DNA of 64,000 nt from Moniliophthora roreri (Eukaryota > Basidiomycota > Agaricomycetes > Agaricales > Marasmiaceae), in assembly GCA_001466705.2 (NCBI GenBank), contig LATX02000233.1, positions 248,001 to 312,000 of the forward strand, in the 5' to 3' direction. The stretch's first letter is position 1, and every line of letters begins with the position of its first letter. Under the pieces are notes generated by a model. The model searched no databases, was not told the DNA's origin, and worked only from the letters and a program-made list of their open reading frames with translations. The translations under genes and the position numbers were made by a program. Below, piece after piece: positions 24,305-35,003 of this stretch.

Positions 24305-26354
24305 ATGGCCAACGCTACATCCCAAATCACAATCATTCCCCACAGCCAGGAACCCTACGTGACGCGTAACTATCCCTCTGAATCAGAGCTCGATGCCGCC
24401 ATTCGCAATGCCCAAACAGCACAGAAGACCTGGGCAAAGGCACCTGTAGAGGAAAGGATAAAGATTGGGAGGAAGTTTATGGTACCCCCTTGTTTACTTT
24501 TCATTCCCTTTGCTAGCTAACTTCTCCTCAGGACGAATTTAAAGGAATGAGCGAAGAGATACCCTTGGAGCTCACGATGCAAATGGGTCGGTGAGTCCAA
24601 AACTTCCAAAAGGTTGTTTCTCAATTAAAGTTTCGTTTTTTCTTTTTTTGTCTCCGACAGGCCAATCTCTCAATGCCCCGGCGAAGTTCGCGGCTTTCTA
24701 GATCGTGCAGACTACATGCTCTCTATCGCTCAAAGCTCTTTAGCCGATGTCGGATTGGAAGACACCGATAAACCAGGATTCAAACGATACATCAAACGCG
24801 TTCCATTGGGTGTTGTATTGGTTATCGCCCCTTGGAAGTAGGTCTCCTTTTCTGTGATTTGATTCTTTTGGCTCATTTTAGGCAGCTTTCCATACCTAGT
24901 CTCAATCAACTCTGTCCTGCCAGCCCTTGTAGCGGGTAACGCCGTCATCTTCAAACCATCTCCTCAAACACCCCTTACGGCGGAACGATTCGCATTGGCA
25001 CTCACACGTGCTGGTGTTCCAAAGGACATTATTCAAGTCATACATATGTCCCCCTCCTTAAGCTCATTCGCCATCTCACACCCCGGCGTGAACTTTGTTT
25101 CGTTTACCGGCAGTGTAGTTGGCGGAAGGTCCGTAGAGGAAGCGGCTGTCAAGGCTCCAGGATTCAAGGGTGTCGCACTTGAGGTAGGTTTATTTTCATC
25201 TCTCTCTCTCAAAAGATAAACGCTGACGTATGCTCGAACGTATGTAGCTCGGAGGCAAAGATCCAGCATACGTGCGTGCTGATGCAGATGTGGAATTTAC
25301 CGCTCCAGAGCTCGTTGATGGTAAACTTCCTTCCCTCCTTCCCTCCTTCCCTCCTTCCCTCCTTCCCTCACACTTACACACACATTTCGGTTTAAAGGTG
25401 CGATGTTCAATTCTGGTCAAAGCTGTTGTGCTGTCGAGAGAATATATGTACACGAGTCCGTTTACGACGCGTTTGTTGACAAGTTTGTCGAAGTTGTCAA
25501 GGTTCGTATCCTCTCTGATTCCGCCCTGCTCAAAGCTCAAACTCTTCATTAGGGATACAAATTGGGAGACCCAACGCTTCCCCAAACGAACCTAGGACCC
25601 GTTGTTAGCCTTGCGAGTGCACAGAGGATAAGGCAACAGGTTGCAGACGCTGGTACGACCTTCTTGTCTCTTTGGCTGATATCAAACGCTCATGCACACA
25701 ACACAAATAAAGTTAAAGCAGGTGCCAAAGCCCTCATTCCAGAGGAATTGTTCCCTGTGGCCAAGGAGTACGTTCATTCCCGCTCCTTCTAGTAGCACAT
25801 ATGATTTATTCGTTTTCTAAAGGGGAACAACATACGTCGCACCTCAAGTTCTTGTTAACGTCGATCACTGTGCATCTATCCCCTTCCTTTCTGATCTTGA
25901 TGTGCGCTGACCAGGCGAGTATCTTAGCGATGGACGTTATGATGGAAGAAACCTTTGGCCCCATAGTCGGTATTATGAAGGTGTCCTCGGATGAGGAAGT
26001 CATCAAGCTAATGAATGACTCACTTTACGGCCTTACCGCGTCGGTGTGGACAAAATCGGAAGAGGCATTCGGGATGTTTGTTGATGCTTTGGAGACGGGG
26101 ACGGTGTTTATGAACAGGTAAGTCTTCCTCGCTGAGCCACAAAAGGGGAAAACGCTAACGTCAACACGTAGATGCGACTATCTTGACCCTGCACTGGCGT
26201 GGACGGGCGTGAAGGATAGTGGAAGAGGTATTAGTTTGAGCAAATTTGGTGAGTGCACTTTTTCCACACGAAAGAAAGTAGACGATTGAGGGAATGGACA
26301 GGGTATGACCAGTTGACGAGGGCGAAGAGTGTCCATCTTAAGATTGTCGCTTAG
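24305..26354 (+). CDS. NAD(P)-dependent aldehyde dehydrogenase
   Basis: Oxidises an aldehyde to its acid; the substrate cannot be told from sequence. Twelve exons were placed (24305-24481, 24532-24590, 24661-24837, 24886-25183, 25248-25320, 25398-25501, 25553-25652, 25722-25767, 25823-25869, 25928-26117, 26172-26248, 26302-26354), all in phase, giving 466 residues. The cofactor-binding part has GVVLVIAPWNFPY and AGNAVIFKPSPQTPLTAERF. The catalytic Glu is in VALELGGKDPAYV and the catalytic Cys in FNSGQSCCAVERIYV. The C-terminal part has METF-like EETFGPIVGIMKV and SGRGISLSKFGYDQ. The join before the last third uses acceptor TTAG at 25927, which restores VDHSMDVMMEETFGP. Intron 5 carries a CCCTCCTT microsatellite. 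Diverged direct repeats lie on both sides. It resembles the NAD(P)-dependent ALDH group used by fungi on small or aromatic aldehydes, but that is inference. Confidence 0.93.
25327..25369 (+). repeat. CCCTCCTT microsatellite in ALDH intron 5
   Basis: About five tandem pyrimidine octamers (TCCCTCCT) immediately after the 5' splice site of the intron 25321-25397. Likely length-polymorphic. Confidence 0.85.
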
Positions 26355-26898
26355 GAGAGAAGATGGAAGGGGCATATGGAAAGGATGTACGCTTTGGCAG
26401 AAGATGAAACGTAAACGCCAGTATACGCGCTACTGTAAGGCAGTACTTCAAATTTTCGAAGATTGAATGCGAAGAGGTTGGTGACGAACGACACAACTAC
26501 CTCGAATCGATGTTGTACATCAGTTAAGACTGGTACTAGCGGTACCAGGCAGCAGAGTATACCAACTCACAGAAAGATGACGCATAAGACTCTCGGTGTT
26601 TTCAAGGTATATCACAGGTCGTTCCTGTTCAACGGCGCAAGGTAAATCAGAGAACATTATCGATCCCTCTACGGGTCACAACGGAGATAGAGGGCATTAA
26701 TGGCATTTCATTCTCTAGATGACAAATATAAACGTAGCTGTAGGGGTCGGGGAAGACTAAATACGAAAGATAATCTCGCAATATGTCCGAGGAGCGTTTT
26801 ATATCATCCTGGTCAGGAAGCAGTAGAATCAAAATCAGATCTTCAAGGTAGGCCGAGCAGACCACTCACTATCACAAACAGGTCATTTTGAAGGAGGT
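26355..26898. other. Intergenic between ALDH and MIR1 (convergent), with repeat copy
   Basis: Tail-to-tail region. Most of it is the second copy of the direct repeat (26524-26886). No gene recognised. Confidence 0.5.
26524..26886 (+). repeat. Diverged direct repeat, downstream copy
   Basis: Second copy of the repeat described at 23871-24190, same orientation, reaching within about 15 bases of the MIR1 stop codon. Shared words are given with the first copy. Confidence 0.55.
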
Positions 26899-28017
26899 TT
26901 ACTTGCCACCAGTCGTTCCCATTCCCATAGTGGCCTTAAACGTGTCGTAGATCCACCATTGGAAACCGGTCAAAGTACCTATTTAACTCATTCAGGGATA
27001 CAACTCTATGACAAGCTGATTGAACATACCAATCATCAAAACACGAGTTCCAAGGCCCTTGGTAGCGAGAGTTCCGAAGCCGACTTCGCCAGCAATCTGT
27101 CCGATCGACTTGCCCTTGTTGTCGGCCTTTCCGAGTAGAGAAACGAGCGAATCGGCAGGATGAGAGACGATGGCACAGACAACACCAGCAATGTAACCGG
27201 AAGCGAATGTGACGCCAAGTTGAGTGGTCTTCGAGTAGGTCTCCTTAGGCTTGGTGAAGACGTGTGTGTAGAAGAGCTGAACGGTTTTCTCAAAGAAGTA
27301 GAACTTGGCCATAGTGTAGGGAATCTGCAAACGAGAGTGTGAGGATCTATACAACCACAATGTGTCATCACATACCTGACGTGACCAAAGAGGTATCAAG
27401 GAACCGAAGGGGTAGCGGGTCTCAACCTTGAGCTCACTCATCTTGCTCAATGCCTGGCCAAAGGCGGTGGGGAAGGTGCCGGTAGGGCTAGTCTGGATCT
27501 TGACCTTGGTCATTTCCAGAGGGCAGAGGGCAACATCAGCAAAGGCTTCTGCTGAAGCAGAGCCAGCGAGCCAGATGAGACCCTTGTACTTCTCAGAAAC
27601 TTCTTGACCAGCCATGTTCATGTACAAATCCTTGAACACTTCGTACAGACCGTATTTGAACATGCCCTGAAGAGAGTATCCGACCAGTGTCGGTCCAAAA
27701 CCCTTCCAGATACCTCTGGAACCTTCCTCTGCGACAAGCAGTTTGAGGCCGGGGCTGAGACCAGTGTACTTCTTGGGGTTGACCTGTCAAGGAACGAGTG
27801 TTAGAAAGGCCAAAAAGAAAGCACCATTCGGAAGATGTCGCGTTTACCTGCATGTTACATTTAGCGACATCAAGAGGAGTAATGCCGGCGTGTGTGAGAC
27901 CGCAAGCAAGAGCGCCACCTAACATGCACTTTGCGTAGTACGATCCGTCATGAGGAACAGGCCCTAGGTACCTTTTGAAACAGAAATTGTCAGTGAATCA
28001 TAGAGAAAGAATAAAAG

Positions 28018-28048
<31 letters not shown>

Positions 28049-28090
28049 AATGTCACACCTGGCGTCCCATTTTCCAGTAGGTAAAGACAT
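26899..28090 (-). CDS. MIR1: Mitochondrial phosphate carrier
   Basis: Imports phosphate with protons across the inner mitochondrial membrane for ATP synthesis. Exons 28090-28059, 27971-27848, 27783-27376, 27324-27030 and 26978-26899 join in phase to 312 residues, the normal length of a mitochondrial carrier. The three repeats are visible through their signatures: [27 protein letters not shown] and [13 protein letters not shown]. The opening ([20 protein letters not shown]), the helix [17 protein letters not shown] and the ending [17 protein letters not shown] agree with Mir1/SLC25A3 rather than other carriers. The first exon is only 32 bases, and its intron contains a run of 29 A (T on the coding strand). 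Confidence 0.97.
28018..28046 (+). repeat. Poly(A) tract of 29 in MIR1 intron 1
   Basis: An uninterrupted A run (T on the MIR1 coding strand) about 12 bases inside the 5' splice site of intron 1. A homopolymer this long is often misread in length. Confidence 0.9.
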
Positions 28091-28626
28091 TGTGGGTATT
28101 AAGAAGATATAAAGGAGTCTAGGAGGTCTAAGAGCTTGACTGGATGCCCTGTTCCAAGTACAAGCAGAGGGAGGGAACTCGTCGAAAGGGTATGGACGAG
28201 GAAAAGATGAGAGTTGAAATCAAACGTTCGCCAGCGATTACTCCGACATTTTTCTTTCTGTCGTTCCGGCTCTGCCCGGGTGCCGGCTCATGTCCGGCAA
28301 TATTACATCAGTTGCATCATGTCACAAAATCATTCTCACTGCCACTCAGGGCCTCCGCTCAAATTTCATCAGCGAATAATTTTCCTGGCGAGAAATGCGT
28401 TACTCATATACAGTAATACAAATCGCTGCGGACAGCAATATTACATTGCATAGAAAGAAAGAGTCATAACCAAGGTGTATATGAGATGTAAATACAAAGT
28501 AGAAAAGCCGATCAACAAGGGTAGCCAAGTAATGTCTGTTACTGCACGGTTCTACCGTCTGATGCTGACAGGATCAAGGACCAATTATATGAATGGGTTC
28601 TTGCAAAGGGGTTTAGGGTGGACTGC
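28091..28626. other. Intergenic between CYSTM gene and MIR1
   Basis: 536 bases holding the MIR1 promoter and the 3' flank of the CYSTM gene (same strand). Open frames at 28144-28453 have no recognisable motif. Confidence 0.45.
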
Positions 28627-29262
28627 TTAGAAAATGCAATCGCAAATTTCTATAGCGGAGAGCGGAGATTAGCAATCGGCTCTATGAAGACAACTCCGAG
28701 GACTCACCTTCAGCGCAGCAACAGCACAATATACCAGCCAAACAGGCCATGCATCCAGTATTCGAAGAACTCTCCTGAGGCCGTTGTTGACTGCAAGCGA
28801 AAGAGATTTAGCCTGTTTCGGTAACATGGAAACGTAACGAGACAGCATACATGATCACAGTCTGAGGTTGGGGTTGGGGTTGGTAACCCCCCTGCTGAGG
28901 GTAGTAACCGCCTTGTTGGGGTGGGGGTTGTCCATATCCACCATAAGCCTGCTGGGGTTGCTAAACGACAAGATAAATGTGAGCCTCAAGAAGTGATTCA
29001 GCGCGGCAGTCCTCGCACCTGTGGATAGTACCCGCCTTGTCCCGGAGGAGGTCCTAACGATAAAAATGAGTCAGTGCCTCATGTTGCAGCACACTCTGCG
29101 ACAAGCCGAGGAGTCCGACAAGGAGTACATAGTGTGGTCCGTTCAAGCGGCCGCTCGAGCGGTCGTCTGCAAAGCAAAAAGGTCGAAATGAATCATATAC
29201 TCACCTTGAGGAGGATAATATCCCTTATCCTGACCTTGGTTGTAATAATCGTTGGCAGACAT
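28627..29262 (-). CDS. CYSTM-domain small membrane-associated protein
   Basis: Short tail-anchored-like protein with a Cys-rich end, a family linked to stress tolerance in fungi and plants. Five exons (29262-29205, 29053-29019, 28960-28851, 28790-28708, 28649-28627) join in phase to 102 residues. The N-terminal two thirds is Pro/Gln/Gly/Tyr-rich with repeated GYYPPQ and GGYYPQ units. The C-terminus is the CYSTM module: GCMACLAGILCCCAEEICDC then IF and stop. The Cys cluster is probably palmitoylated, which would hold the protein at a membrane; that is family knowledge. The last exon is only 23 bases, so the gene would be easily missed or mispredicted. Intron 1 contains adjoining NotI and XhoI sites by chance. 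Confidence 0.85.
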
Positions 29263-30537
29263 GATGGTAATGGTGGTACGAGAAAAGAAGGTGCTTGGCG
29301 GAAATTGCAACGAGTATCTTGTTTATGCCGATTTTCCAGCTGAGCAGCACGTGCCCCTGTGTCGTGATCCACTTGTGCACGCAGCAGTGCCGAGTCCAGC
29401 TCACACGCGCAGCAAGGGAAATTGCCCAGCCTTTTCCATCATCTCCGAGCTATATTTGCGTATGGACATCAGTTACCAAGAGCTATGCTACACTAGCCTC
29501 CCTCCCCGCCCCCGTCATGATCTCGAACGACGAAAGCTACTCATGCAGATGATGTTGACTCATGACCGGTCATATACGAGAAATTATTCCTATTATTAGC
29601 ATGTCAGGAGTTAAAAAAAAATCATCGGTGCCAGGTTACCGAGAGAAATCAGTCAAAAGGGCGAATTGTATCGAAGGCGAATGGTAATTATAACGGATGC
29701 CGGAAATCGAACGAAGGGGTCAAAGTGATGATCGATATCACCGGAAAAGTTAAGGATGATTGGGAGGAATAAATGTGAACATTCTCGCGCCTTGACGCAT
29801 AAATGACTGTGTGAGACGTGTTTGTGCTATTTCCTGTATTAGTGTCGTATCCGGAACGCAGAAGAATGGAGACTGACGAAGAGCAGTATAATGTTGTCGA
29901 GGTAGAACATCAAATGGCCTTGTGCGCGTTTCAGCAAGTCCAGAGGTTTGGTGGGCGGTCCCTATGACACCGGGAGATGCGATGCTGAAATGAAGGAGAG
30001 TTCAGAGACCAAAGGTGAGCTTTGATAGTGAAGAGACGCACTCGGAGAGTCTCAGGAGGGTGACCCCAAGCTGGTATCGACCACACCAGCGAATGCTCAC
30101 ATCCGGGAAAACAAAAAATAGGCCTCTATTTCCTTGCAAGTCCTCGAATTGTGCCACAGATGATACCAGATTACCGTACAACATTGGACCTGAAGCGCTC
30201 GTTCTCGAGTATCCGCTATCCAGCGGCATTTGCCCATTTTCCGTGTAAAGACATAGGTGCGCTATGAGGAAAGGCAGTTCTGCGTTGCTGTGAATTATAA
30301 CAAGATATCATCAGCATCATCACCCGATCCCGTAGGCAAGCCACATATTTACGGAACGATAAGGTTGCCAGATGTGTCCCGGATGATGAGGCGAACGATG
30401 ACAGGTGGTGTAATAGGAAGTCGTGAGAGTGGCGCATCTCGAAATTCAGCAGCTCGAACCGGGTGCTGAATGACCTCCAGATGATACGTTCTACGGAGGT
30501 ACAAGGTTAGATACCTTCAACATGGCATAAAGCTGAC
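29263..30537. other. 1.3 kb intergenic region, nothing recognised
   Basis: Upstream of the CYSTM gene. Short open frames on both strands (29252-29599, 30002-30229, 30257-30469) lack family motifs and splice into nothing I can follow. It includes the CYSTM promoter. Confidence 0.4.
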
Positions 30538-31030
30538 TCACACTGCGTAGGGGTCTGACAGCAATGATGATATCAAAATCCGAGGTTGGGGTTGGGGTCT
30601 AAAATGGCTAGATGGGGGCGAGGGAGACCCGTCTGAAAGCGAGCCGTGACTTGACAATGGTGAGCTCCCAGAAGACGATCCACGAGAGAATATCGAGGCT
30701 GACGAATAGGTCGTTTGTGGGGACGAATGCCCGCTACTACCGCCACTGCTACCATGGCGCTTGATCCGTGCAGCGACCTTAGCCTTTTTTCGGGAGCAAC
30801 AGCAGACTGCACGGTTGACCTTCGTCCTGATACGTAGGCCAGAAGTCTTTGAGGTGGATGACAACGTACAAGGAGCTTTCCCTTTAACCTGTCCGATATA
30901 AGATACATAGATATATATAAGTAAAAGCCATGTGGGTTCAAACAAAAAGAAAAAATGGACAAACCCTACTCGTGTTCAAACGAGGTTTGTGGGTCGTTTC
31001 CGGTTCTCCAATCAGAACGCGGATCTTCAT
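30538..31030 (-). CDS. Possible small basic, Ser-rich protein (doubtful gene)
   Basis: A two-exon model, 31030-30965 and 30888-30538, with a GTTTGT...GACAG intron of 76 bases gives 138 residues in one frame. It starts MKIRVLIGEPETTHKP, has a basic Cys patch (VNRAVCCCSRKKAKVAARIK), and continues with a Ser/Gly/Pro-rich tail (FSRGSSSGSSPLSSHGSL) ending LLSDPYAV. I do not recognise it. The donor is weak, and a competing frame also stays open across the second exon, so this may be spurious or the gene may start elsewhere (an ATG frame at 31184 reads MTGAATGILGYRV). Confidence 0.33.
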
Positions 31031-31452
31031 TGGGGATCTCGATGGTGTGTTCGCTGAGGTGGTCGACACGGTGAGCTGGACAGCGTGATGAAGATTCCAC
31101 GGGAGAGATTGAACCGTTCTCCCTGTACTGTAGGACAGACAGCAGGACTCGATACCCAAGGATGCCAGTGGCCGCGCCCGTCATTTATAGAATTTACATA
31201 GGGGATGATGTAGAATCCTGAGAATGAAACAAACTGGTCGACTCATCATCTCAAAATTCTGGAAGTATGTCAGATCGGGGAGGCCCTGATTTGGGCAAAG
31301 TCGGACATATCGTAGCACGCACACGATTTCTCTAATCGGATTCGGGTGGGGGCGCGTGTAATCCAATAGAAGTTGATTAGAAGTGCCAAGGTAGTATAGC
31401 CAGAGTTGGGGGGGTAAAAGTCAGCCAAAGTTGTAGAATACATCCAAGATGA
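31031..31452. other. Intergenic downstream of TIM23
   Basis: About 420 bases between the doubtful gene and the TIM23 stop codon. A start-codon-bearing frame at 30966-31184 overlaps its lower part. No recognised feature. Confidence 0.4.
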
Positions 31453-32381
31453 TCAAACTATTTTTTTCACGTAACTCCAAATCCCCGCCATTCCTGACAT
31501 CAATATCGCCGCTGAAAGCGCAGGTTTTACACCGGCTGATGAAGAATATATCAGAAAGGATATGTTGAAGAGACGTAAAAGATGACGGACCTGTTGACTT
31601 GTAGAGAGCACCCGTGATACCGCCTGCAGCGATGCTCCCAAGCGTGTCGTGCTTTCCTCTCGCGGCGTCTATTGACGAGTTTACTCCATTGTAAACCAGG
31701 GCTGAAGATAGGTTGAGTCAAACTTGAACACGGGTAGAGAAAATGTGCACGGACCGAGAACTCCAGCCGAGTTGCCAATGAAAGTCCCTCTACGAGTCAC
31801 TGAGTTCAGGACGCTATTGATCCGCAGCCTCGTATTTGACACCGCAAGGGGTCTTCGTGCGCCTTCGCGTAGGCCCCAAACACCGCCAATTGCCAGACCT
31901 AGGAAGAGCAACGTGAGCATGTGATGGTATTGAAAACAATAAGAGAGCAACAAAAATGGGTGGTCCGAAATGAAAGCGATAAGGTGAGCATAGGAACGAG
32001 GAGTAAAAAAGACCAAAACGGTAGAGAAATCAAGCGAAAACAGTAATATGAAAGAGATCTCGACGCACCACTGAGATACATAGTCCCCGTTCCATAACAT
32101 AGATCATCACTCCACCCCCTAGACGGAATGGCGGTCCCAGCACCTGGGAGCTCGCTTGTTTTATCATCCTCAAGAAGCAAATAGTCTAGTTTGTCACCGA
32201 GCTCGGCGAGTGGATGGAGTTTTGCGGGATCGTATGCACCCAGAAGCAGGTCTGACGCAGTGACCGCACTGTCGGGTGAAACTGCTGGACCGTCTGAAGA
32301 TTTCGCGAACTGTGCTGAGCGAAGATATTCCGTCGGATTACTAGAGGATGAAGCCTGGGGAGTATCCTTTGAGGAGGCCAT
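31453..32381 (-). CDS. TIM23: Mitochondrial import translocase subunit TIM23
   Basis: Channel subunit of the inner-membrane TIM23 presequence translocase. Exons 32381-32069, 31898-31755, 31701-31591 and 31535-31453 give 216 residues, the usual size. The N-terminal half is the hydrophilic intermembrane-space region, with YDPAKLHPLAELGDKLDYLL close to fungal Tim23. The membrane half shows the Tim17/22/23 domain: YGTGTMYLSGLAIGGVWGL, then RGTFIGNSAGVLALVYNG, SIDAARGKHDTLGSIAAGG and ALSAAILMSGMAGIWSYVKK. All introns are GT-AG. The gene is head-to-head with the TPR gene, 156 bases between start codons. Confidence 0.95.
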
Positions 32382-32537
32382 GACGAGCCGTGGAAGACAA
32401 GTACAGCGGAGAACGACGGGGAAGAGTAAAGTGGTCAACAAATTTTTGTGTGACCTGTCACACTTTTTGGCTTTTCCGCGCTCCCGGAACGCCCATTGAC
32501 ATCGGGACTGTGTCTCCATCCACGAAAACAATAAGAA

Positions 32538-33540
32538 ATGGCATCCTCAATTCGCCTTGCCCGTCCAGTAATCCATAATGCGGCTCGTCTCTCGGCCTCC
32601 AGATTCATACACCGGTCCTGGTCTTTGCCACGAATAGAGGTTCAGTCCAAGTCCTTGGGTCCAACAAACTTCAAGAGTACGTTCAAACTCTGTATTGTTC
32701 TCTTGCAATAATGTTTACGACCCACGAAATTTGCTCAGGATATGCTACCTCAGTTACGCCGCATTCTACAGCATCAGATCCTGCCGAGGTGGAGGCTTTA
32801 AGATGCCTTGAGGAGGGAACCATGAAACTGGAAGAGGGAGACGTCCAAGCGGCAAAAACTTTGTACAAACGAAGTGCAGAAATAAAGCGCGACGCTAGTT
32901 CCTTATTCAACCTCGGTGTTACCCACTACCATCTCAGTAGGTCCGATTTGACCGTAACTTTGCGTCAGCCCAACTCACGAAGTGAATAGAGGAGTTCGAT
33001 GAGGCTATTGCGGCTTGGAAAGAATCAATAACTCTTCAGCCTTCAAGTCCCGATGCTCATACTAGTATGTGTATCAGTGCCGCTCAGTCTTCATTTAGCA
33101 GCTCACGTTCCAGCCCAATGGTAGATTTGGCAAGCGCATATATCATATCACCCGTACCACGTCCGGACCTTGCTCTGCACCATTTACAGCATGTTGATCG
33201 CAATATATTTTGCGTATGGATACTAACAAATGGAAATCTAGTATTGCTTCTTCGCTATCCCCAGAAGACCCCGAAATCGCATTCAATCTTGCCGCGGTTC
33301 TCGAAGCCAGTTCGTTACCTGCCCTGTTTCATCCTTATTGTCTTTTTCCTGACCCTTGCGACAGCCGGCCGACTGGAGGAAGCGTTAGAACATTATAAAC
33401 GCTCGCGAGAGTTTGGTGTCGAGCGCGCAGCGATGCACATACGCAATGTATGTTTGTCATCCAATCTCTACCGAAGAAAAAGTTGACATGTTATGCAGGT
33501 CAGTGCAAAAATCCTCGGTCAAAGAATGAAGGACGCCTGA
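32538..33540 (+). CDS. Mitochondrial TPR-repeat protein
   Basis: Predicted mitochondrial protein of 222 residues; no exact orthologue is recognised. The start is a classic presequence, Arg/Ser-rich and free of acids (MASSIRLARPVIHNAARLSA). Seven exons: 32538-32676, 32739-32936, 32990-33064, 33125-33188, 33242-33309, 33365-33447 and 33499-33540. They encode TPR-like helices: EALRCLEEGTMKLEEGDVQA, AKTLYKRSAEIKRDASSLFN, LASAYI, DPEIAFNLAAVLEATGRLEE and ALEHYKRSREFGVERAAMHI. Intron 4 joins in frame only with a GC donor (CA|GCATGT at 33189); the branch-point-like TACTAAC at 33221-33227 and the acceptor at 33241 support it. By context (TIM23 partner) an inner-membrane assembly or stress role is possible, but that is inference. 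Confidence 0.82.
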
Positions 33541-33806
33541 AAGTCGGAGGAATCCGATTAATGACTGATGACTTTCATGGTTGTCGGTGCAATGCGGAAT
33601 CCCCGCTCAGAGTCCCTTGGTTTGCAGCCGCCACAAGGTGAGAACACCTAGTCTTCGCTAATTGTCTTTCCTTCCGCGATGTGACGGTATGCATAGAGTC
33701 GTGGCATCGGTCCAGTAAATACGCAATACGAATCAACAGTAGAGACAAGCCTTTACATTTGACATCTGAATATCCAATTTTTGATCATTACGCTCTTTCC
33801 AAACTT

Positions 33807-35003
33807 TCAATCTACGGCCGACGGGTCATTTTTATTCCCAGTTCTCCAACCGCCGATGGGTGTATCGCGACGTGTTATTCGCGTAGGGCCACCCATTGCT
33901 TGCGGGTTACTCGGTCCTGTACCTGCCCTTCCCCGACCCCTGGACCACTGAAATGAATGACCATAGTTATTCGACGTGCCAAAGCGACCCCGCCCAAAAC
34001 CACGTTGCTGATGCTTAGGGTACAATGACCAGACTGGCTGTATTCGTCCCACGTTTAGTGATGCGGAATTCCGAACGCGCTGGAGAATCTCCGCAATATC
34101 TGAGCGGGAGAATATAGGTGTGGGAAAGACAGTGGTGTTTAGACATAATATACGATCAAAGCCCTCAGACGGTTGTGGCGACTGGAAATCGGTTGCAAAG
34201 CGCTGGAGAACGGACAAGCCTTGCTCGGGACTCTTGATTGTGGGGTGTGAAATACCTAAGGCTCCAATGTAAGCTGGAACAACCACCGAGGTCGAATGCG
34301 GAATGCGCACGTTTCTGTATCCGTTCCCTACAGACCTAGCGATATGACGAAATCAGAACAATGCATGAATGATTAAGATGAGAAATACTTCGTATGGAGT
34401 GTCAAAGACAATAACCCTGTGAGAAGCCTGTGTCAGATCGATAGATACTGTTCATTCTTGGAGCAAAGCACTTCACCAAATTAAAGTTCCCGGAAATTCG
34501 CGCGCTATGTTGACCCAATGCTTTCGCTGCCTGATATGCACAGCTTTGAGTTTCAATATCGGTGAAAGTAATTCCCCCTACGCAGTGTCGAAGTTTGTGC
34601 GGTCGATGCAGACTGACATGCCTTCAAAACTTTGTCAATTCATGATTTGTAGAAGATAAGATGACCAACACCACCTTGTTGTAATGATCGACGAGCAAGG
34701 ACTTCTACCGCTCGTCTATTCCCGAGGTCGTCTTGATTGCACCGACGAAATCTGGGGAAGTGCCTTTGCAACGCTTCTGCAAAGGTGCTCTGCGAGGATC
34801 ATTCACCATCGAAGTTATAACGTTAATCAAAACCCCGCTTCTACCTTTCCAGATCCAATGAGCCCCACTAGAATGAGGACGATTTGTTCTCCGTCTGAAA
34901 TCGGTTCAGATTTGCTAGATAATCCTCCGCTAGTCTGTGGTGAGTGGCTTGTGTCGCCGGAGGAATCGGCGTTGCGAGCTGGTGCTTCAGATTCGTCCTG
35001 CAT
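33807..35003 (-). CDS. P-loop kinase (polynucleotide-kinase-like, AAA_33) with RG-rich tail
   Basis: A predicted ATP-dependent kinase of the PNKP/aprataxin-associated P-loop group; the substrate is unknown. The start MQDESEAPARNADSS leads through a disordered Ser-rich segment to Walker A at about residue 45 (VLILVGLIGSGKSTFAEALQ). Next come FRRCNQDDLGNRRAVEVLAR and QGMSVCIDRTNFD (the DRTN segment typical of polynucleotide kinases), QRKHWVNIAREF, GTLIWVIVFDTPYEVCRERI and HPTIKSPEQGLSVLQRFA. Six introns are needed; one near 34256-34286 would be only 31 bases. After IFSRSDIAEILQRVRNSAS the protein ends in an Arg/Gly-rich tail (RGFGRGRFG, SRGRGRAG) that could bind RNA. It may act in RNA or DNA end repair; that part is inference. 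Confidence 0.75.

Noticed and set aside
28850..28925. GGGGTT-like repeats resembling telomere sequence
   Set aside because: They encode the Pro/Gln repeats of the CYSTM protein on the minus strand and are short and interrupted.
29140..29165. Adjoining NotI and XhoI sites (GCGGCCGCTCGAG), as in cloning linkers
   Set aside because: The flanking bases read as native intron sequence of the CYSTM gene, with intact exons on both sides; chance is more likely than vector contamination.
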